DNA of 64,000 bases from Chamaea fasciata (taxonomy: Eukaryota; Chordata; Aves; Passeriformes; Sylviidae): contig JARCOQ010000005.1 of the NCBI GenBank assembly GCA_029207755.1, positions 52,355,563-52,419,562 on the forward strand, given 5' to 3'. Numbering within the stretch: the stretch's first letter is position 1; each line of letters starts with the position of its first letter. Below the pieces are notes generated by a model. The model searched no databases. It worked only from the letters and a program-made list of their open reading frames with translations, and was not told where the DNA came from. This document shows positions 23,501 through 35,462 of the stretch, piece after piece. A program made the translations under genes and the position numbers.

Positions 23501-26154
23501 GAAACCTCTCTGTCAGTCCACGAAAGTATACTTTTCTTCCCCCTTCAATGGCTAATGATTATAATTATCCACATTTGAAGTGCCACAGACTCCCCACCTA
23601 TCCAGAAGGTAATCTGAATCAAAGAGAAAACCCTTCACTTAAAACATCTACATCTTAAAACATCTACAAGGCTGCAAGAAATGAAATATGCTCTTCAATT
23701 CCAGCCACAACCCCTGCTCACAGATTTGCACCCCCTGTTTGTGTGCACCAGCACAGGGCTGAGTCCTGCCCAGCCCCAAACATGTCCAAGTGTGGAGACC
23801 CCACAGCCTCTCGGGGAACCTGTTCTTTTATACTCTCACAGCAACTGTCTTTTCCTTACACCTCATCTGAATTTAGCAGGTTCCAGCTTGTGCCTGCTGC
23901 CCTCTCATCCTTCTGCTCACCTCTGGGCAGAGCTGAGCTCTGTCTACCCACAGTAAAAGGCAACTGTGAAAAAACCCCACAGGACTTATTACACCTCTAG
24001 CTGCAGGAACTACCAATACTGCACATTAAAGTATATCAGAGTAAGAGAGGCATACAATAAAAACTCACAAAATGTGTCCTATCATTGTACAACAGTGTTT
24101 CTTTAGAGCTTATTTACCATCCTCTGCTTTCACACAAGCTCACAAAATACCGCAGCTAGAAACTCAAGAGAATTAGCGTGGGAATGCCTTATTAGTTTCA
24201 TCAATTTACAGCAATTCACAGATTTTAGAATGTGGGTGGTTTTGAATTGTCTTCCAACATTCCCAAGTGATTTTTTTTTTTTTTTTTTTTCCCTCAGTGA
24301 AAACACACTTGCCCATGGAATCTGCTACCTTGGACAGTGACCACACATATATTCTACTAGTTAGAGAAAATAAAAAATCTCAGTTGGCAAATTAAATTGG
24401 TCATAACTGGGAAAGGTAATAGTTTGAAATCTACAACTCTTAATTATTAAAGTGCTAAAACATTTAAAAGCTGTTATTAACTCATACTGTCAAATAAACA
24501 ATATACATTTTCTGGGCTTAAGTGTGCTTCAAATATCTAAGACAGCTTCCTTCTCAAATCACTTACAATGACTTCAGACATAAAACTGGGTATGTTCCAA
24601 AAAACAGCTGTTGGGGAAAATTATTATTTGTTTTAAAAGCGGGCTTATAATAACTCAAGTGTGTCACGTCCAGACATTACAGCAAAATTAAATTAAGCGG
24701 CACAAGTTTACTGCTGAAGGTTTGAAGAAATTAAGCTTATGTCCTAGAGCTGCAGCAGGGACAAGCACTGCTCTCCTGTACTTACAGGGAACTTCTGCTT
24801 GTTTTAGTCAGTGGATTTTGTCCTCAGAAATTTAAAAGCAAAACCCACAAACCTCTCCAAATTCAAAAGAGGTACTCATTGTTCTCTTCCTCTTCTAAGA
24901 CGAAATCTGAGTTTACAAAATCCTCTAGTTCTAAACCAGTCAAGGCTGCTGCTAGCAAAAACAATCAGTGTGGAGTCATGAACTAGACAAGCATTACTTA
25001 GTGGATTTCTTCAGTATAAAGACAAAATCACTTTCAGATTTACAGATATTTCATACAGTTTCTTAAACTGCAGTCCAGTCGCTATCCTAAACACCTTAGT
25101 ATTTTGATAGCTTTTGTTCAGTTCAATTCATTAGAAAAATGTACACTCATGAGCCCTAAATAGTTAAAAGTAAAAGGTGTATTTTTCCTACAGCTAGAAA
25201 ACAAGTGTGTATTTCACAAAGCACACTACATTTAGTTTCAAACTAACATCTTTATCCGACATAATCACAACACAAGATTACTTCTATTATTCAAATGACA
25301 ACTAAAATCAGTGATTTTCACCAATCCGCTATTTCTAATCATACACCTAAGCGACCTTTGCAACACACACCGTGCCCAGATTAGAGAGGAAAAGCACGTT
25401 AAAGCTAACCTAAGCCCCGACCTTAACTCTCTTAGCCTTACCCCAGAAAGGAGCAGCTTTGGAGGAAGCAAGCTAAAGCTACCCGGCACCTCCCGTGCAG
25501 GGAGATGCTCTATTTCCCAACGAAGCGCAAACACTCTGTTTACAGCTGATGACAGGGCCTGGCCGACTTGCTCTGGAGAGTGTCAGGGCTCAGCCGCCGG
25601 CCGCTCTCCCAGGTAATTCCCGGACTTTGGACAGCGGCGGTGAGAGCAGCCCCTGACGCTCTCAGGGACGGGAGGAACCCCGACCTTTCGGCTAGTGAGG
25701 GAATCGGATCGGGCATCGCCAACACCATTCCCTGCGCCCGTTCGGATTTAATTCCCACGGACACACGGTTTAGGGGTGAAGAGAAGCAGAGAATCGGAGC
25801 CGGCCCGGCCCGGCCCGGCCCAGGAACCCCGCTGCCCGAGCGCTCCCCGGGGCCGCGCCCGCCCTCCCGCGCCGCACCGGGCCCTGCCCGCCGCACCTGC
25901 CCCTTCCCCGGGGCTCCCCCCGCCGCCCGCCCCGCCCCGCCCCGCTCCCCCCGGCCCCACCGCTGACCCAGAGAGCCGCCCCCGACGAGGACGGCGCCGG
26001 CGAGCGCCCCGGCGGAGGCGCCGTAGATGTGCCGCGCGTCGCGGATGACGTGCGGGGCGCGCTCCTGCAAGCAGGTGGCGGCGCCGATGTGGTAGACTCC
26101 CAGGAAGCCGCAGCCGGCGAAGGACACGCTCCAGCCGCCCTCACGGTCCAGCAT
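11306..26154 (-). CDS. PNPLA3: PNPLA3, patatin-like phospholipase domain-containing 3 (complete, nine coding exons)
   Basis: PNPLA3 is a lipid-droplet patatin-family acylhydrolase/acyltransferase acting on triglycerides and retinyl esters. The exons are 26154-25968, 21157-20925, 20567-20502, 17942-17733, 16631-16571, 14438-14220, 13883-13751, 12558-12442 and 11597-11306. They join to 1518 nt with all phases consistent, giving 505 residues and a TAA stop. The patatin domain spans about residues 10-179. It has the oxyanion loop GCGFLG at 14-19, the nucleophile motif GASAG with Ser47, and the dyad Asp166 in DGG. Numbering matches human PNPLA3 through this domain. The rest follows the PNPLA2/3 C-terminal layout ([32 protein letters not shown]), then a divergent tail. 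The family member in human is 481 residues. The start has a GCCACCATG context. PNPLA2 or PNPLA5 is the alternative, but tandem placement next to SAMM50 argues for PNPLA3. The introns contain homopolymer tracts but no recognised gene. Confidence 0.93.
12442..12558 (-). CDS. PNPLA3: PNPLA3 coding exon 8 (residues 370-408)
   Basis: The acceptor is CTGCAG and the donor GTAAAG. The exon encodes [18 protein letters not shown] and then [20 protein letters not shown]. It corresponds to the LVTWLPDMPDDVLWLQ region of human PNPLA3. Confidence 0.93.
13751..13883 (-). CDS. PNPLA3: PNPLA3 coding exon 7 (residues 326-369)
   Basis: The acceptor is CTTAAG and the donor GTAAGG. The exon begins [20 protein letters not shown] and contains [20 protein letters not shown], the most conserved part of the C-terminal half. 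It is hydrophobic and probably associates with the droplet surface. Confidence 0.93.
14220..14438 (-). CDS. PNPLA3: PNPLA3 coding exon 6 (residues 253-325)
   Basis: The acceptor is CTTTCAG and the donor GTGCAT. The first part ([12 protein letters not shown]... through KRRKLTENN) is variable and basic. The end ([26 protein letters not shown]) aligns with the conserved LSILPWDESILDTLSPRL-type stretch of mammals. Confidence 0.92.
16571..16631 (-). CDS. PNPLA3: PNPLA3 coding exon 5 (residues 233-252)
   Basis: The acceptor is TTTGCAG and the donor GTATGT. The exon encodes [20 protein letters not shown] plus one base of a glycine codon. It matches the conserved GYLDA-x-FL segment that follows the patatin domain in PNPLA2 and PNPLA3. 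Confidence 0.93.
17733..17942 (-). CDS. PNPLA3: PNPLA3 coding exon 4 (residues 163-232, catalytic Asp)
   Basis: The acceptor is TTTTGTAG and the donor GTCAGC. The exon starts [12 protein letters not shown] (Asp166 of the Ser-Asp dyad), continues with [18 protein letters not shown] and ends [11 protein letters not shown]. It closes the patatin domain. Confidence 0.95.
20502..20567 (-). CDS. PNPLA3: PNPLA3 coding exon 3 (residues 141-162)
   Basis: The acceptor is CTTACAG and the donor GTAAGT. The 22 codons are [17 protein letters not shown] followed by SFRGV. Residue 148, the position of the human I148M liver-disease variant, is valine here. Confidence 0.94.
20925..21157 (-). CDS. PNPLA3: PNPLA3 coding exon 2 (residues 63-140)
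   Basis: The acceptor is TTTCCAG and the donor GTATGT. The exon covers the helices with [20 protein letters not shown] and the segment [18 protein letters not shown], ending KEEVIQ. These are highly characteristic of the PNPLA2/3/5 patatin domain. Confidence 0.95.
23250..23294. repeat. Short direct repeat in PNPLA3 intron 1
   Basis: CACAGAGTAAAACCTGA occurs at 23250-23266 and 23278-23294 (28-bp period). Confidence 0.8.
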
Positions 26155-26800
26155 GGTGGCCGGTGGGCACAGGGGCGCTCCGGTGGCAGTGGCCGCTACC
26201 CGGCGACTGAGCGCGCTCGGCGGGGCCGCCCTGCGCGTTACACGCCGGCCGCGCCCCCGCCGCCGGCCGCGCCGCAGCCAATCCCGTGCCGCCGCTCGGT
26301 GGCACAAGGCGCCCCAGCCAATCAAAGGGCAGATGCAAATGAGGCCCCGCCTCCTCTCACCCCCGCCCTAGGCAGGGCGCGCTCCCGCGGGTGCGAACCG
26401 CGCCCCGAGTCCCGCGCCGCTCGCTCCCCTCGGCCCCGTCAGAGCCTTCAGACCCCTCAGAATCTTCGGATCCCCTGCCTCGGGCGGCCTCCGCCGGCCC
26501 CCCAGCCCCGCCTGTCTCCGAATCCCCGCCCCGAGCGAAGCGGCCCAGAGGGGCGCGGCCCGCCCACCGCGCTTCCGAAGCCGCCCGGCGTGCGGTGGGG
26601 TCCGGAGTTCGTGAGGGACAGTGGGTTCCATGGTCAGTGAGGCACAGTGGCTCCGGGTCCGTGAGCTGGGGTGCCGGCAGCCTGCCGGGCGGATCGCGCC
26701 CTGTGATCCGCAGGTAGGGAAGGAAGGGATCTGGGATCTGCCAGGCACGGCGGGCAGCGGGAGGCGGCACCGCTCCCCCGGCCGTGGGAGGTGCAGGCTT
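25560..26800 (-). promoter_or_regulatory. PNPLA3: PNPLA3 CpG island and proximal promoter
   Basis: This CpG-rich block covers coding exon 1, the start of intron 1 and the upstream region. Upstream of the ATG are two CCAAT boxes (26278-26282 and 26318-26322), a perfect octamer ATGCAAAT (26333-26340) and a GC box (CCCCGCC around 26345). All lie within about 200 bp of the start codon. There is no clear TATA box. The start site is not defined by sequence alone. Confidence 0.7.
25968..26154 (-). CDS. PNPLA3: PNPLA3 coding exon 1 (residues 1-62, nucleophile)
   Basis: The exon begins [19 protein letters not shown], includes [11 protein letters not shown] with catalytic Ser47, and ends ...GGGSL plus one base before GTCAGC. 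The ATG is in an ideal GCCACC context, which decides the start. It is extremely GC-rich and sits inside the CpG island. Confidence 0.95.
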
Positions 26801-29800
26801 AGCAATCACCCCGATTATCCAAGGCTCAAAGGAATCCGCTGTGCCAGCCTGTGCAGGCATTCATACCGCATGATGTTCTCTGCTTAACACTCCTGAAACT
26901 TAAAGAAAATTCGTGATTATAATAACACTAGTCTTATAACAGGAAGATGATAGAATAATCTGCTTTCAGGTTGCAATTTCAATCTGCAAACAATTCTGTG
27001 TTCATGTTCTACCGGCATTTTACAGAAAGAAGTTCAAGCAAAGCAGCTTGAATAGCATCATCTGGCAGAGTTTCGGTAGTGCCAGCTGATTGATGCATCG
27101 AAACTAAGTGTCAGGTACTGGTGGACTTCTGGAGGTCTCATAATCTTTAAGACTCTAAAGACCTCGTGCTTTCAGCTCTGCAGGCTTATTTTCCTAAACA
27201 ATAGTTCAGATAATTCTGTGTGGTGCTGCACTGCAAGCCAGACATATGCTCTGAATCCTTTTCTGCTCAAGTCCTCTCAAATCCATCTGAACACATCCAG
27301 GTAGGGTCTAGCTCCCTGTAAAATGGGGCAGGTTTCCTCTAAAATTTGTAAGAACTGGCATTTGTGTCACCACAAATCCCTGAGTTCCCACTAGGCTCAC
27401 CCTGCAGTGCTGGTAGAGATTGAGTGGTTCAGAAGGGAATTCACAACAATTGCCTTGCCCAGAGGGAACTCCCCAAAAGTCGACTATGAAAATAAAGCAG
27501 AGAACAGCACATCTGAAATCCTCCAGGATTTAATTGCCTCACTAAGAACTGCAGAAATCCTTTTTAGCTACCTGTATGCAGCATTGCATCGTAACAATGG
27601 GATGTTATAACATCTCAGAAGAGTCCAAGAGGAGTTCATGCTTTCCAAATACACCTAGGAGTACACCTTATGTTGTGAGACCTTTTATTTATAGAAAGCG
27701 CTGCCATGAGGAGAGCAGAATTCAAGCTCTTCTTCAGTCTGAGTGGACTTGAAGCCATAATTCTGCCTCTAAATGAGCACCACAAGCACTGGGCTGTATT
27801 TCCATTTTTTCCACTTCTAAGTTACCTCTCTAGCCACTTCTGTCTTGTTGAGCCATTCAGCTTCATTCACTATTTCAATGAGCAGAGCAGGGAGTGTCCT
27901 AATCCCAATCCTGCCTGGTTTTAAGGTGCTTCCCATTATTTAGGGAAAAGGGTGGTATGAAATTGAACCTCTTTCAGTTCACAGGGAAGGAAGAACCTGA
28001 AAAGACAGATGAAACCACATCTCACACTTCCTAGAAGAGTCTTCTTTCATTAAAAATGTGATTGTGACTCCTGTAACTTTTCCATTCTCTTCTAAAGGAA
28101 AGGCCCAGCTGTGCTATATTTTGTATTTGCTTCATGTGTGCTCTCATGCTATTTACTCAGACTTTAAGTGTGGAATAGTACCATTTCTTAATCCATGTTT
28201 TGGAAAATGGACACTGAGATGTTCAGAGAGTGTAATTTCTAGACATCTACAGAAATCTGACAGAGCCAATTAAATGGCAGGCAACCAGGGGATTTTCAGA
28301 ACATTATCACATCAATAGGTTTTTCAGGACTAAGCCCAGTTTTGCTAGTAGACATCAACTCTGTTTGAAAATGGTTTTTTTAATCCCTAAACTGTCACTG
28401 GAAGCCTGTTCCTGAACCACATTTCCCAAATAGTCAGGAGGAGTCTTATTTCTCCTGTAAAATGGCCAGTTCATGACCACTGCACCTCTGCTTTGGGTCC
28501 TTTCACATTATTATCTCCTATATAACACTGACAATGGTAAGAGTGCTGAATTTTATTCCCTTTATCCCCCATTCTGTGACTCTCAGGGAGCTGAGCTCCT
28601 CTGGCTTCCGCTCATGACACAGGTGCTACAAATGCTCCCCAACCAGTAAAGCAACTGATCCTTCAGACGGGGCTTCTCTAGAGCTCTACACAGTCCTTCC
28701 TAGGGAAGCTGAATCACAGATTCTGATTGCTTGTGCTGTGATGAACTGGTAAATCTAGGTCCTTCCCTATCTCAATTTACATCAATGTTTTTAAATGTAT
28801 TGCAATTCCCCCAGTACACAATACCAAATTTGTTCCCTACACTGGTGTCCCACATATGCCCAGCCTTTTTCAGTAGCTGTGTCTTTCTGGGCTGATTGTA
28901 ACAGATAGTGTAATTTCTCTACTACATCATCTCTAGCTTAGGAAATAGCATCTCTTGGAAAAAAAAACAAACAAGCAAAAAAAAAAAACCACACGGCAAC
29001 AAGCAAAAAAATTTACGCTGAGGTGCATAACAACAGGATGGATCCCATCCAAGAAAGGTGATACAACCTCGTCACAAGCACTACCAACCCTACTGCAATT
29101 GTACAAGATGCAGTTTTGAGATTCATATCAAGTTTATATCAAGTTTTTGATCAAGTTTATAGTTTATATCAAATATTGTTGACAAGTACCAAGTGCTGTT
29201 TTTAATCAAGTATCACTCCATGTACTATATGCTGCAATCCATGTTGCAGACACATCTGAAATCTTTTTCTGAATCGAGGCCATCATAATTTTCCAGTAAT
29301 TTCAGGAACATGAAGTAAGGCCTGAAAGGCCTCATGAGGAAAATCAAATGTATTTCAGTGGGGTTGTAATCTACCAGGAAACTTGCAATGCAGCTTGCAA
29401 ACTTCTGTAAGCAGACACTGACCCAACCCAATGTCTGGCATATAAACTCAGCAGACACACCTTCTGTTTGTCATTTAACCACCCTTCATCCTCTCCATTT
29501 AGCAGCTGTGTTAATTATGATACAGGCATGCCATTTTCCTGAGATGTGGACTAAATAAAATCTTTCATGCAAAAAGAGAGAAACTAGTAGTGCACTTCTA
29601 AGGTGCCTTTAACTCCTTAGAAGAAAAGTACCATTTAAGTACCTGCAGGTAGTTGAAGGCACATAATTTATGGGAAAAGGAAGCACATAGGATGGAGCAC
29701 CAGCAGGAAATGACACGCAGTACTGGTCAGGTGACAAATTATCAGGTCTGAGATCTTGGACAGCTGTGTAAATCTGACAACAATTTCTGTAATTGGACAG

Positions 29801-32800
29801 AGAAGGAAGTCCAAGAAGTTACTGCTAAGCCTTGCTTGGAAACAACGAATGTTTTCTATGATTTTTTTTTTTTTTTGCTTCATTAAGGGATTTATTAATA
29901 AAGCATTTTAAAAGAGATTGATGTATCACAATAGCCTTTTTCATGGGGAAGGTGGAAAAGGATAGATAAAGGTGGTCCCATATCAACAAGTCTAGTTTCA
30001 AAATTGGAGGGGAAGTCTGATTTACTGAGTGCTAAGCCAGATCTACAGCCTAGAACTTCCTCAAATGATAACAAAGTGCCTGCTAGAATTTCTGGAGCCC
30101 AGGACATTTGCCACTGCAGTCTGTCATGTGTGTGTGTCCCTGTCAAGTGACCTTGTCAAGTGATCATCTACCTAATCTAAAAATATCAAAGCTTCATCTC
30201 TGCCTAACACCTTTCTGTGAATGCTCTGCTGTGAAAATTTTCTGCAGAAACACAAAGCATTTGTTGGCAAAGCTTAGGTGCCTTTGGTGAGTAATGCAGC
30301 CTTGGTTCTTGATAGAAAGTCTTGCTCTCCTCTGCCTAAAAGAATCCAAAAAGCAAAACCAAGGGATTGCTTTATGCTGCCTTTGAGATCTCTTATGTGG
30401 GATGCTGCAAGTTTACTCCTCTTTTTTCAGTGCATGCAAGGGAGAAAGAATATGAGCCCTGCTGTCTTTGTTATTCAGGTGACTGCTGTTTATGTTCCTT
30501 TGAAGATGCTAATATTTCACAGAAATTATAATCAATTACAGATTCTACTTTTATAGTATCATCCTACCCGGGCTGGATAAAGTAAGAGAAATTCTACCCA
30601 ATCAATGGCTAGGAGATGGTTAAACAGCTTTTCCTCTTTAAAATGCATGAGGAAACACAGGGCAGGAATGGAGAAGTGTTGAGTTACAGAGGGAGAGGTA
30701 AGCTGAGGACAAATACAGACCATAACCTGGACAAGGAATTCATTACATTCCCAGTGCCACGGCCCCACATGCATGCTCACCACTGGCAAGGCTCTACACT
30801 GGGGAGCAGGGACAAAGAAAGGACACTGAAATCGTCCTGCCAAGAGAAGTTTCAATGGATTTTAGTCTGTTTTCAACATCAACTGAAATCCCCTCACTAC
30901 ACTCTATTGTAAAACTCACAGAAACTACACTTGGCACAAACATCCTTCCTGTTCCATTACTGGCTTCCAGGTCTGTTCAAAACATATGGAGCAGCAAAGA
31001 CTCAGGCACTTGGTGTGGATTTTTTTCTCCTCTCATGTCTTATGGCCCATTAAGCTTGCAAAGGTCTCAGATTAACTACTCTCAGGTTACTTTGGCAAGA
31101 GGTCATTTCAGTGAAAGCTGCTGACCTGCTTTTCTCTTGGGCCTGATCTTCTAACATTTGAGTATGGATTTGAGAGTTCTGGTTAAGGTTCTGGTGACTG
31201 TTTCTAAGTCATTATTTTTGTGTAGAGTAAAGCTGAAGAAACTTGAGAGTATGAGCTCAAAAATTGGTTTGTACATGTCTGATACAGTAGATGATGACAG
31301 TTTGAGCAGTTTTACTGCTGATTCCAAACTTCACAGCATAACCCTTTGAACTAGGCTAAGAGGTCTTTTCTCTGACTTGCAGTTGTGACTGTGGACTAAC
31401 AAGCTCCAGTCTGGGCAAAGGCAAATCAACTGTGAAGATATGTACAAAACCTAAAACCAGATAGACAAAGCAACCTCTGGTATTTTCCAGAGGTTTCTGC
31501 AATGATCTTTTCCAAAGGAAAAGAAAATCAAAAATCAAGCATCCATGTCACATAACTTTTGCCAGGATCCAACTCTAAGTCATTCTGTAGAAACAGAGCC
31601 CTGTGCTCTTTGTGACTGAAGCATGGGGGTTGTAGGTCTAGCTTTTGAAAAAAATTCTTTACAGGTCCTCTTTCAAGTTGTATGCTCTTACAAAACAAGG
31701 ATCTTCATTTTGGAAGCTTTATTGGAAGAACTTCCTCTGGTTGCTTTGTCTTTGGTACTTAGCGTGCTACTACCTGGCTTGTAGTTTACTCATGCAAACC
31801 ATTTTGTGACTTGCTGAACCTTAAAATACAGGGGAGGTTCTCAGATCTAGGTGCATCCTGCGCCCTAAAAAATCTGGCTGTTGAAATATAAATTCTGCTG
31901 CCAGCCATTTCTTCTTCTGGGTGACGTGGGAGGGAGAAAAGTGGTAAAGCAAATTTAGAAAAGATGATCCAAAGGATGTGTTAACTAAAAGAAATCATAC
32001 TGAGCACATTTGCCTTTGGCCAACTTGTTTGCAAACAGGTCTCTCTCAAGAACATGCTGTGATAGCAGGCAGAGAAGAGCACCACACAAGGGGCACATGC
32101 TGGGCATCACTGGCCAGGGTCTGCTCAATTACAGAACATGTAACTCACTCACTGATCATCAAGAGCTTCCACCTCATGTTAAAGGACTGACAACAGTGAC
32201 TGAGTGCTGGCACCAGAGGCTTGCTTTGTCAATTTATTGGAAAAAGCCTCCAGCACTCAGCACAGTTTCATATCCGAGGCTGGTTGGAAACCAGTGTAAC
32301 TGGTTCAGGTAGGAGAAGCAAAGAATTTTCATATCTCGAATTCCTTGGTGTGAGCTGTGTTTTTCCTTCTCAAAGCCAAAGAGAAAAATCCTGCGAGTTA
32401 AAATTTGCTTCTCAGGTCTGATATCAAAAGCCATTGCCTTTACTCTTCATAATTTCAAAACCTTTGCATGGAACAAATAACTTAGAGCTATTTCACATGA
32501 ACATGGTCCAAATACTGTTTCAGAGGAATATGGCCCATTTTTTAAAAAATATTTTCACTTTATTTTTGTTTCATAACTTTGTGGCTTGGTATGCACATTG
32601 CAACAGTTCCTTGCAAAAGATCCCACGCAGCTTTATACATCTGCTAATGAGATACAGCAATGACCATGCCCAATGCTCACTTGCAACCTTGTTTTTTTAT
32701 TAATTACTTTCAGCCTTGACCTAAGAAAGTACTTCAAACCTGTAATTGCCCAAAAGAGTAGGTGTTTGTCTTCCCAACTCTAAGACAAATAATATCTGGG

Positions 32801-34700
32801 GAATTATTCTAGATTTAGATATTTACACAAGGAACACTTTCTCTGGCAGAATATTTCCCAAGAATTGTGATGCATTTGAATCTTGTCTTGCACACAGTGA
32901 TCCATTAGCCAGGAAATGTACATGATTGTTCTATATTCACCTCTTTACAGAGGTTCTCATTCTGCAGAGAAACAGCTGGTCCTTCATTCAGCACCCCTGA
33001 GAGGTGGAAACTCATGAGAAAAGTATGAAACTAACATTTGTAATAAAATTAAATGATTGTTTGTGTAAACAGAGGCCAGTAAGCCGCTTAGCATTAGCAC
33101 CTTCTTAACATTTGAAAATGCCTTAAGAAATTCTAGAGAGGAGATTATGGAGCTGAACATAGCTGAAGATATTGTCAACAGAGTGTGTGGGTGGGATGTA
33201 AACATATGGGCTGTGCATAAATACAGGTCTTTGTTAGCGTAGTCCCGGTTCTCTTGATTCTTTAAATACCAGGGATTTGAAATTCCTGAGTTTTTTTCCT
33301 TCCAGTTGGAGAAGGGAAGGAAGTTGTACGAAGCCTGTCACACCTTGCAGATGGCTAAATCAAACCACAGGCTGGTTCACAGAACCACTCGATGCCACCA
33401 TAAAAGGGACAGGGACTTCACAAGTGCCACAGAAAGTTGCCCAAAGGACTTCATACAGTTTGCCTTGGAAAGCAAAAAATTCTAGTCAGCTTTTGGGCAG
33501 CAATACCAACCTAGGCAGTCAGTGCCAACCCTCTGCCACCCTTGGCTGCGCTCATATGAGCATCAGTGCTCAGTGGACTGAGTGGAGGAGCTGCAGTGCC
33601 TTAACAGGAAATAACATTTTTCCCCTCTGTTTCCCTCTGTGTTTGTCTACTTAAAGCTTTCTGCTGCTAAACAGCAAACCACCCGTGGCCTCATCATGGA
33701 AAAGCTTCCTTAGGGCTTTACATAAGCCAGGTGACCTGGGGAAAGTCATTCCCTGGCATGTAGCAGGGAGGACCTGAGGTGGGGGGGGAGACAGCCTCAG
33801 CAGGGGTGATGTCCCAGTGTGCTGCACAGCATTTAGGGACCTTTCTGCTCGCTCAGCTGTAATGCAGGTTTGAGGGATTTAGTGAAAGGTATCCTTGTGT
33901 TGTGAAGGTGTTGGACCACCTGCCATTGCCCACTGTGGCCTGTCACACTAAATTCATTCTGTAGCCACCAGGCTTCCAAAATATTGTGAGAAAAGGAAGA
34001 AGAGACAATTCAGGAAGCCTGCCTTTTCCCTAAAGGTATCCAAAGTTCCTGTTTGTGGAGCTGGAAATTTGGAGCAGCTATTCCAGAATACAGCTTGAGG
34101 AGAATGGCTAAAGTCATTAGAGCAGGCTACAGTTTCACTACTGTGTTTCAGGAGTTGTCCTAAGTGACCTTTCTCAGCGTGGAACTGTTTTAAACTTTAA
34201 ATTACAGCACAAGAAGGAGGATTTGGGGAAGACTTTTTTATCCTTTAGCTCTGCTTCAAGAGGAATAGAGAGCTTTTTCTCCTTCTTTGTAGAGGAAGGA
34301 TGCTATTTATGTCCAGTGAGGAAGACATGTAAGATGTGCATCTCTCATTGGGTCAAAGTAAACATCTGTTCTCCTTATCCTCCTGTGAATTATGTTAGGT
34401 AGCCACCTGTGCAAGGCCCTGGCTGCTGTGAATTTTGAAGGATTCACCATTCTTCCCAAATGGTGCACAGAAAATTTAGACACAGCCTTAACACTAGGTA
34501 AACTTTATGCCAAGGGATCAAGTGTTTCAAGAGAGCTGATGAAATGGTGAAGGCAACAATATTCAATTCTTTTGGTTGGTCTAATTTTCACCTAGATTGA
34601 TTGGTTTCATTTTCATGTAGATATGATCCAATTTTTTAGTAGGCTAATGATCAGTATAGCAGAAACTAAGAACCTGTTCAACTCCCCACTTAACCAGGAA
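26801..34700. other. Intergenic DNA between PNPLA3 and SULT4A1, left part
   Basis: I see no coding exon, RNA gene or well-preserved transposon here. Open frames are short and lack similarity I recognise. Minor structure includes an A-rich tract (28958-29010) and a small cluster of ATATCAAGTTT-like repeats (29124-29182). Confidence 0.6.
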
Positions 34701-34711
34701 TTCTAACAAGT

Positions 34712-35462
34712 TTTAGGAGGATATGAGGGCTCTGCAGAGGGATCTGGACAGGCTGGATCCATGGACCCAGGCCACTGGTCACAGGGTCAACAAGGCCAGG
34801 TCCTGGCTCCTGCCCTTGGGCCACACCAACCCCCTGCAGCTCCAGGCTGGGGCAGAGGGGCTGGAAAGCTGGGAAAGGCCCTGGGGGTGCTGGGGACAGC
34901 GGCTGGACAGGAGCCCAGGTGGGCAAGAGGCCAGTGGCACCTGGGCTGTGCCAGCCATGGTGTGGCAGCAGGGCCAGGGCAGTGACTGTCCCCTGTGCTG
35001 GACACTGCTGGGGCCACACCTCACATCCTGGGGCAGCGCTGGGAACCTCAGGGCAGGAAAGACATTGAGGGGCTGGAGCATGTCCAGGGAAGGGAACGGA
35101 GTTGGGGAAGGGGCTGGAGCACCAGGAGGGGCTGAGGGAGCTGTGGGGGCTCAGCCTGGAGAAAAGGAGGCTCAGGGGGGACCTTCTGGCTCTGCAGAAC
35201 TCCCTGACAGGAGGGGACAGCTGGGGGGGGGCGGGGTCGGGCTCTGCTCCCGGGGAACAAGGGACAGGACAAAGGGAAACAGCCTCAAGCTGTGCCAGGG
35301 GAGGTTCAGGTTGGACATCAGGAGGAATTTTGTCTTGGAAAGTGTGGTCAGTCATTGGAAGGGGCTGCCCAGGGAAGAGGTGAATCCCCTTCTCCACCCA
35401 AGGAAAGAGTGGATATGCCACTCAGTGCTGTGGGCTGGGTGACAGGATGGGAATTGGTCACA
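34712..35462 (+). mobile_element. CR1 retrotransposon fragment with decayed ORF2 C-terminus
   Basis: Across shifting frames the translation retains CR1 reverse-transcriptase C-terminal motifs: LQRDLDRLD..., [55 protein letters not shown] and [11 protein letters not shown]. The copy is 5'-truncated and also lacks the normal CR1 3' terminal repeat, stopping near ggtcacag. It is non-coding now because of frameshifts. Confidence 0.9.

Noticed and set aside
25540..26325. 261-codon minus-strand frame containing [10 protein letters not shown]
   Set aside because: Only residues from the ATG at 26154 to the donor at 25968 are exon. The upstream part is 5' flank, and the rest reads through intron 1.
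26029..26640. 203-codon plus-strand ORF opposite PNPLA3 exon 1
   Set aside because: It is a shadow of the PNPLA3 CpG island, with Pro/Ala/Arg-rich composition only.
34690..35442. Overlapping 239- and 243-codon ORFs on both strands
   Set aside because: Both lie within a truncated CR1 element. The plus-strand ORF carries degraded RT fragments and the minus-strand ORF is its shadow.
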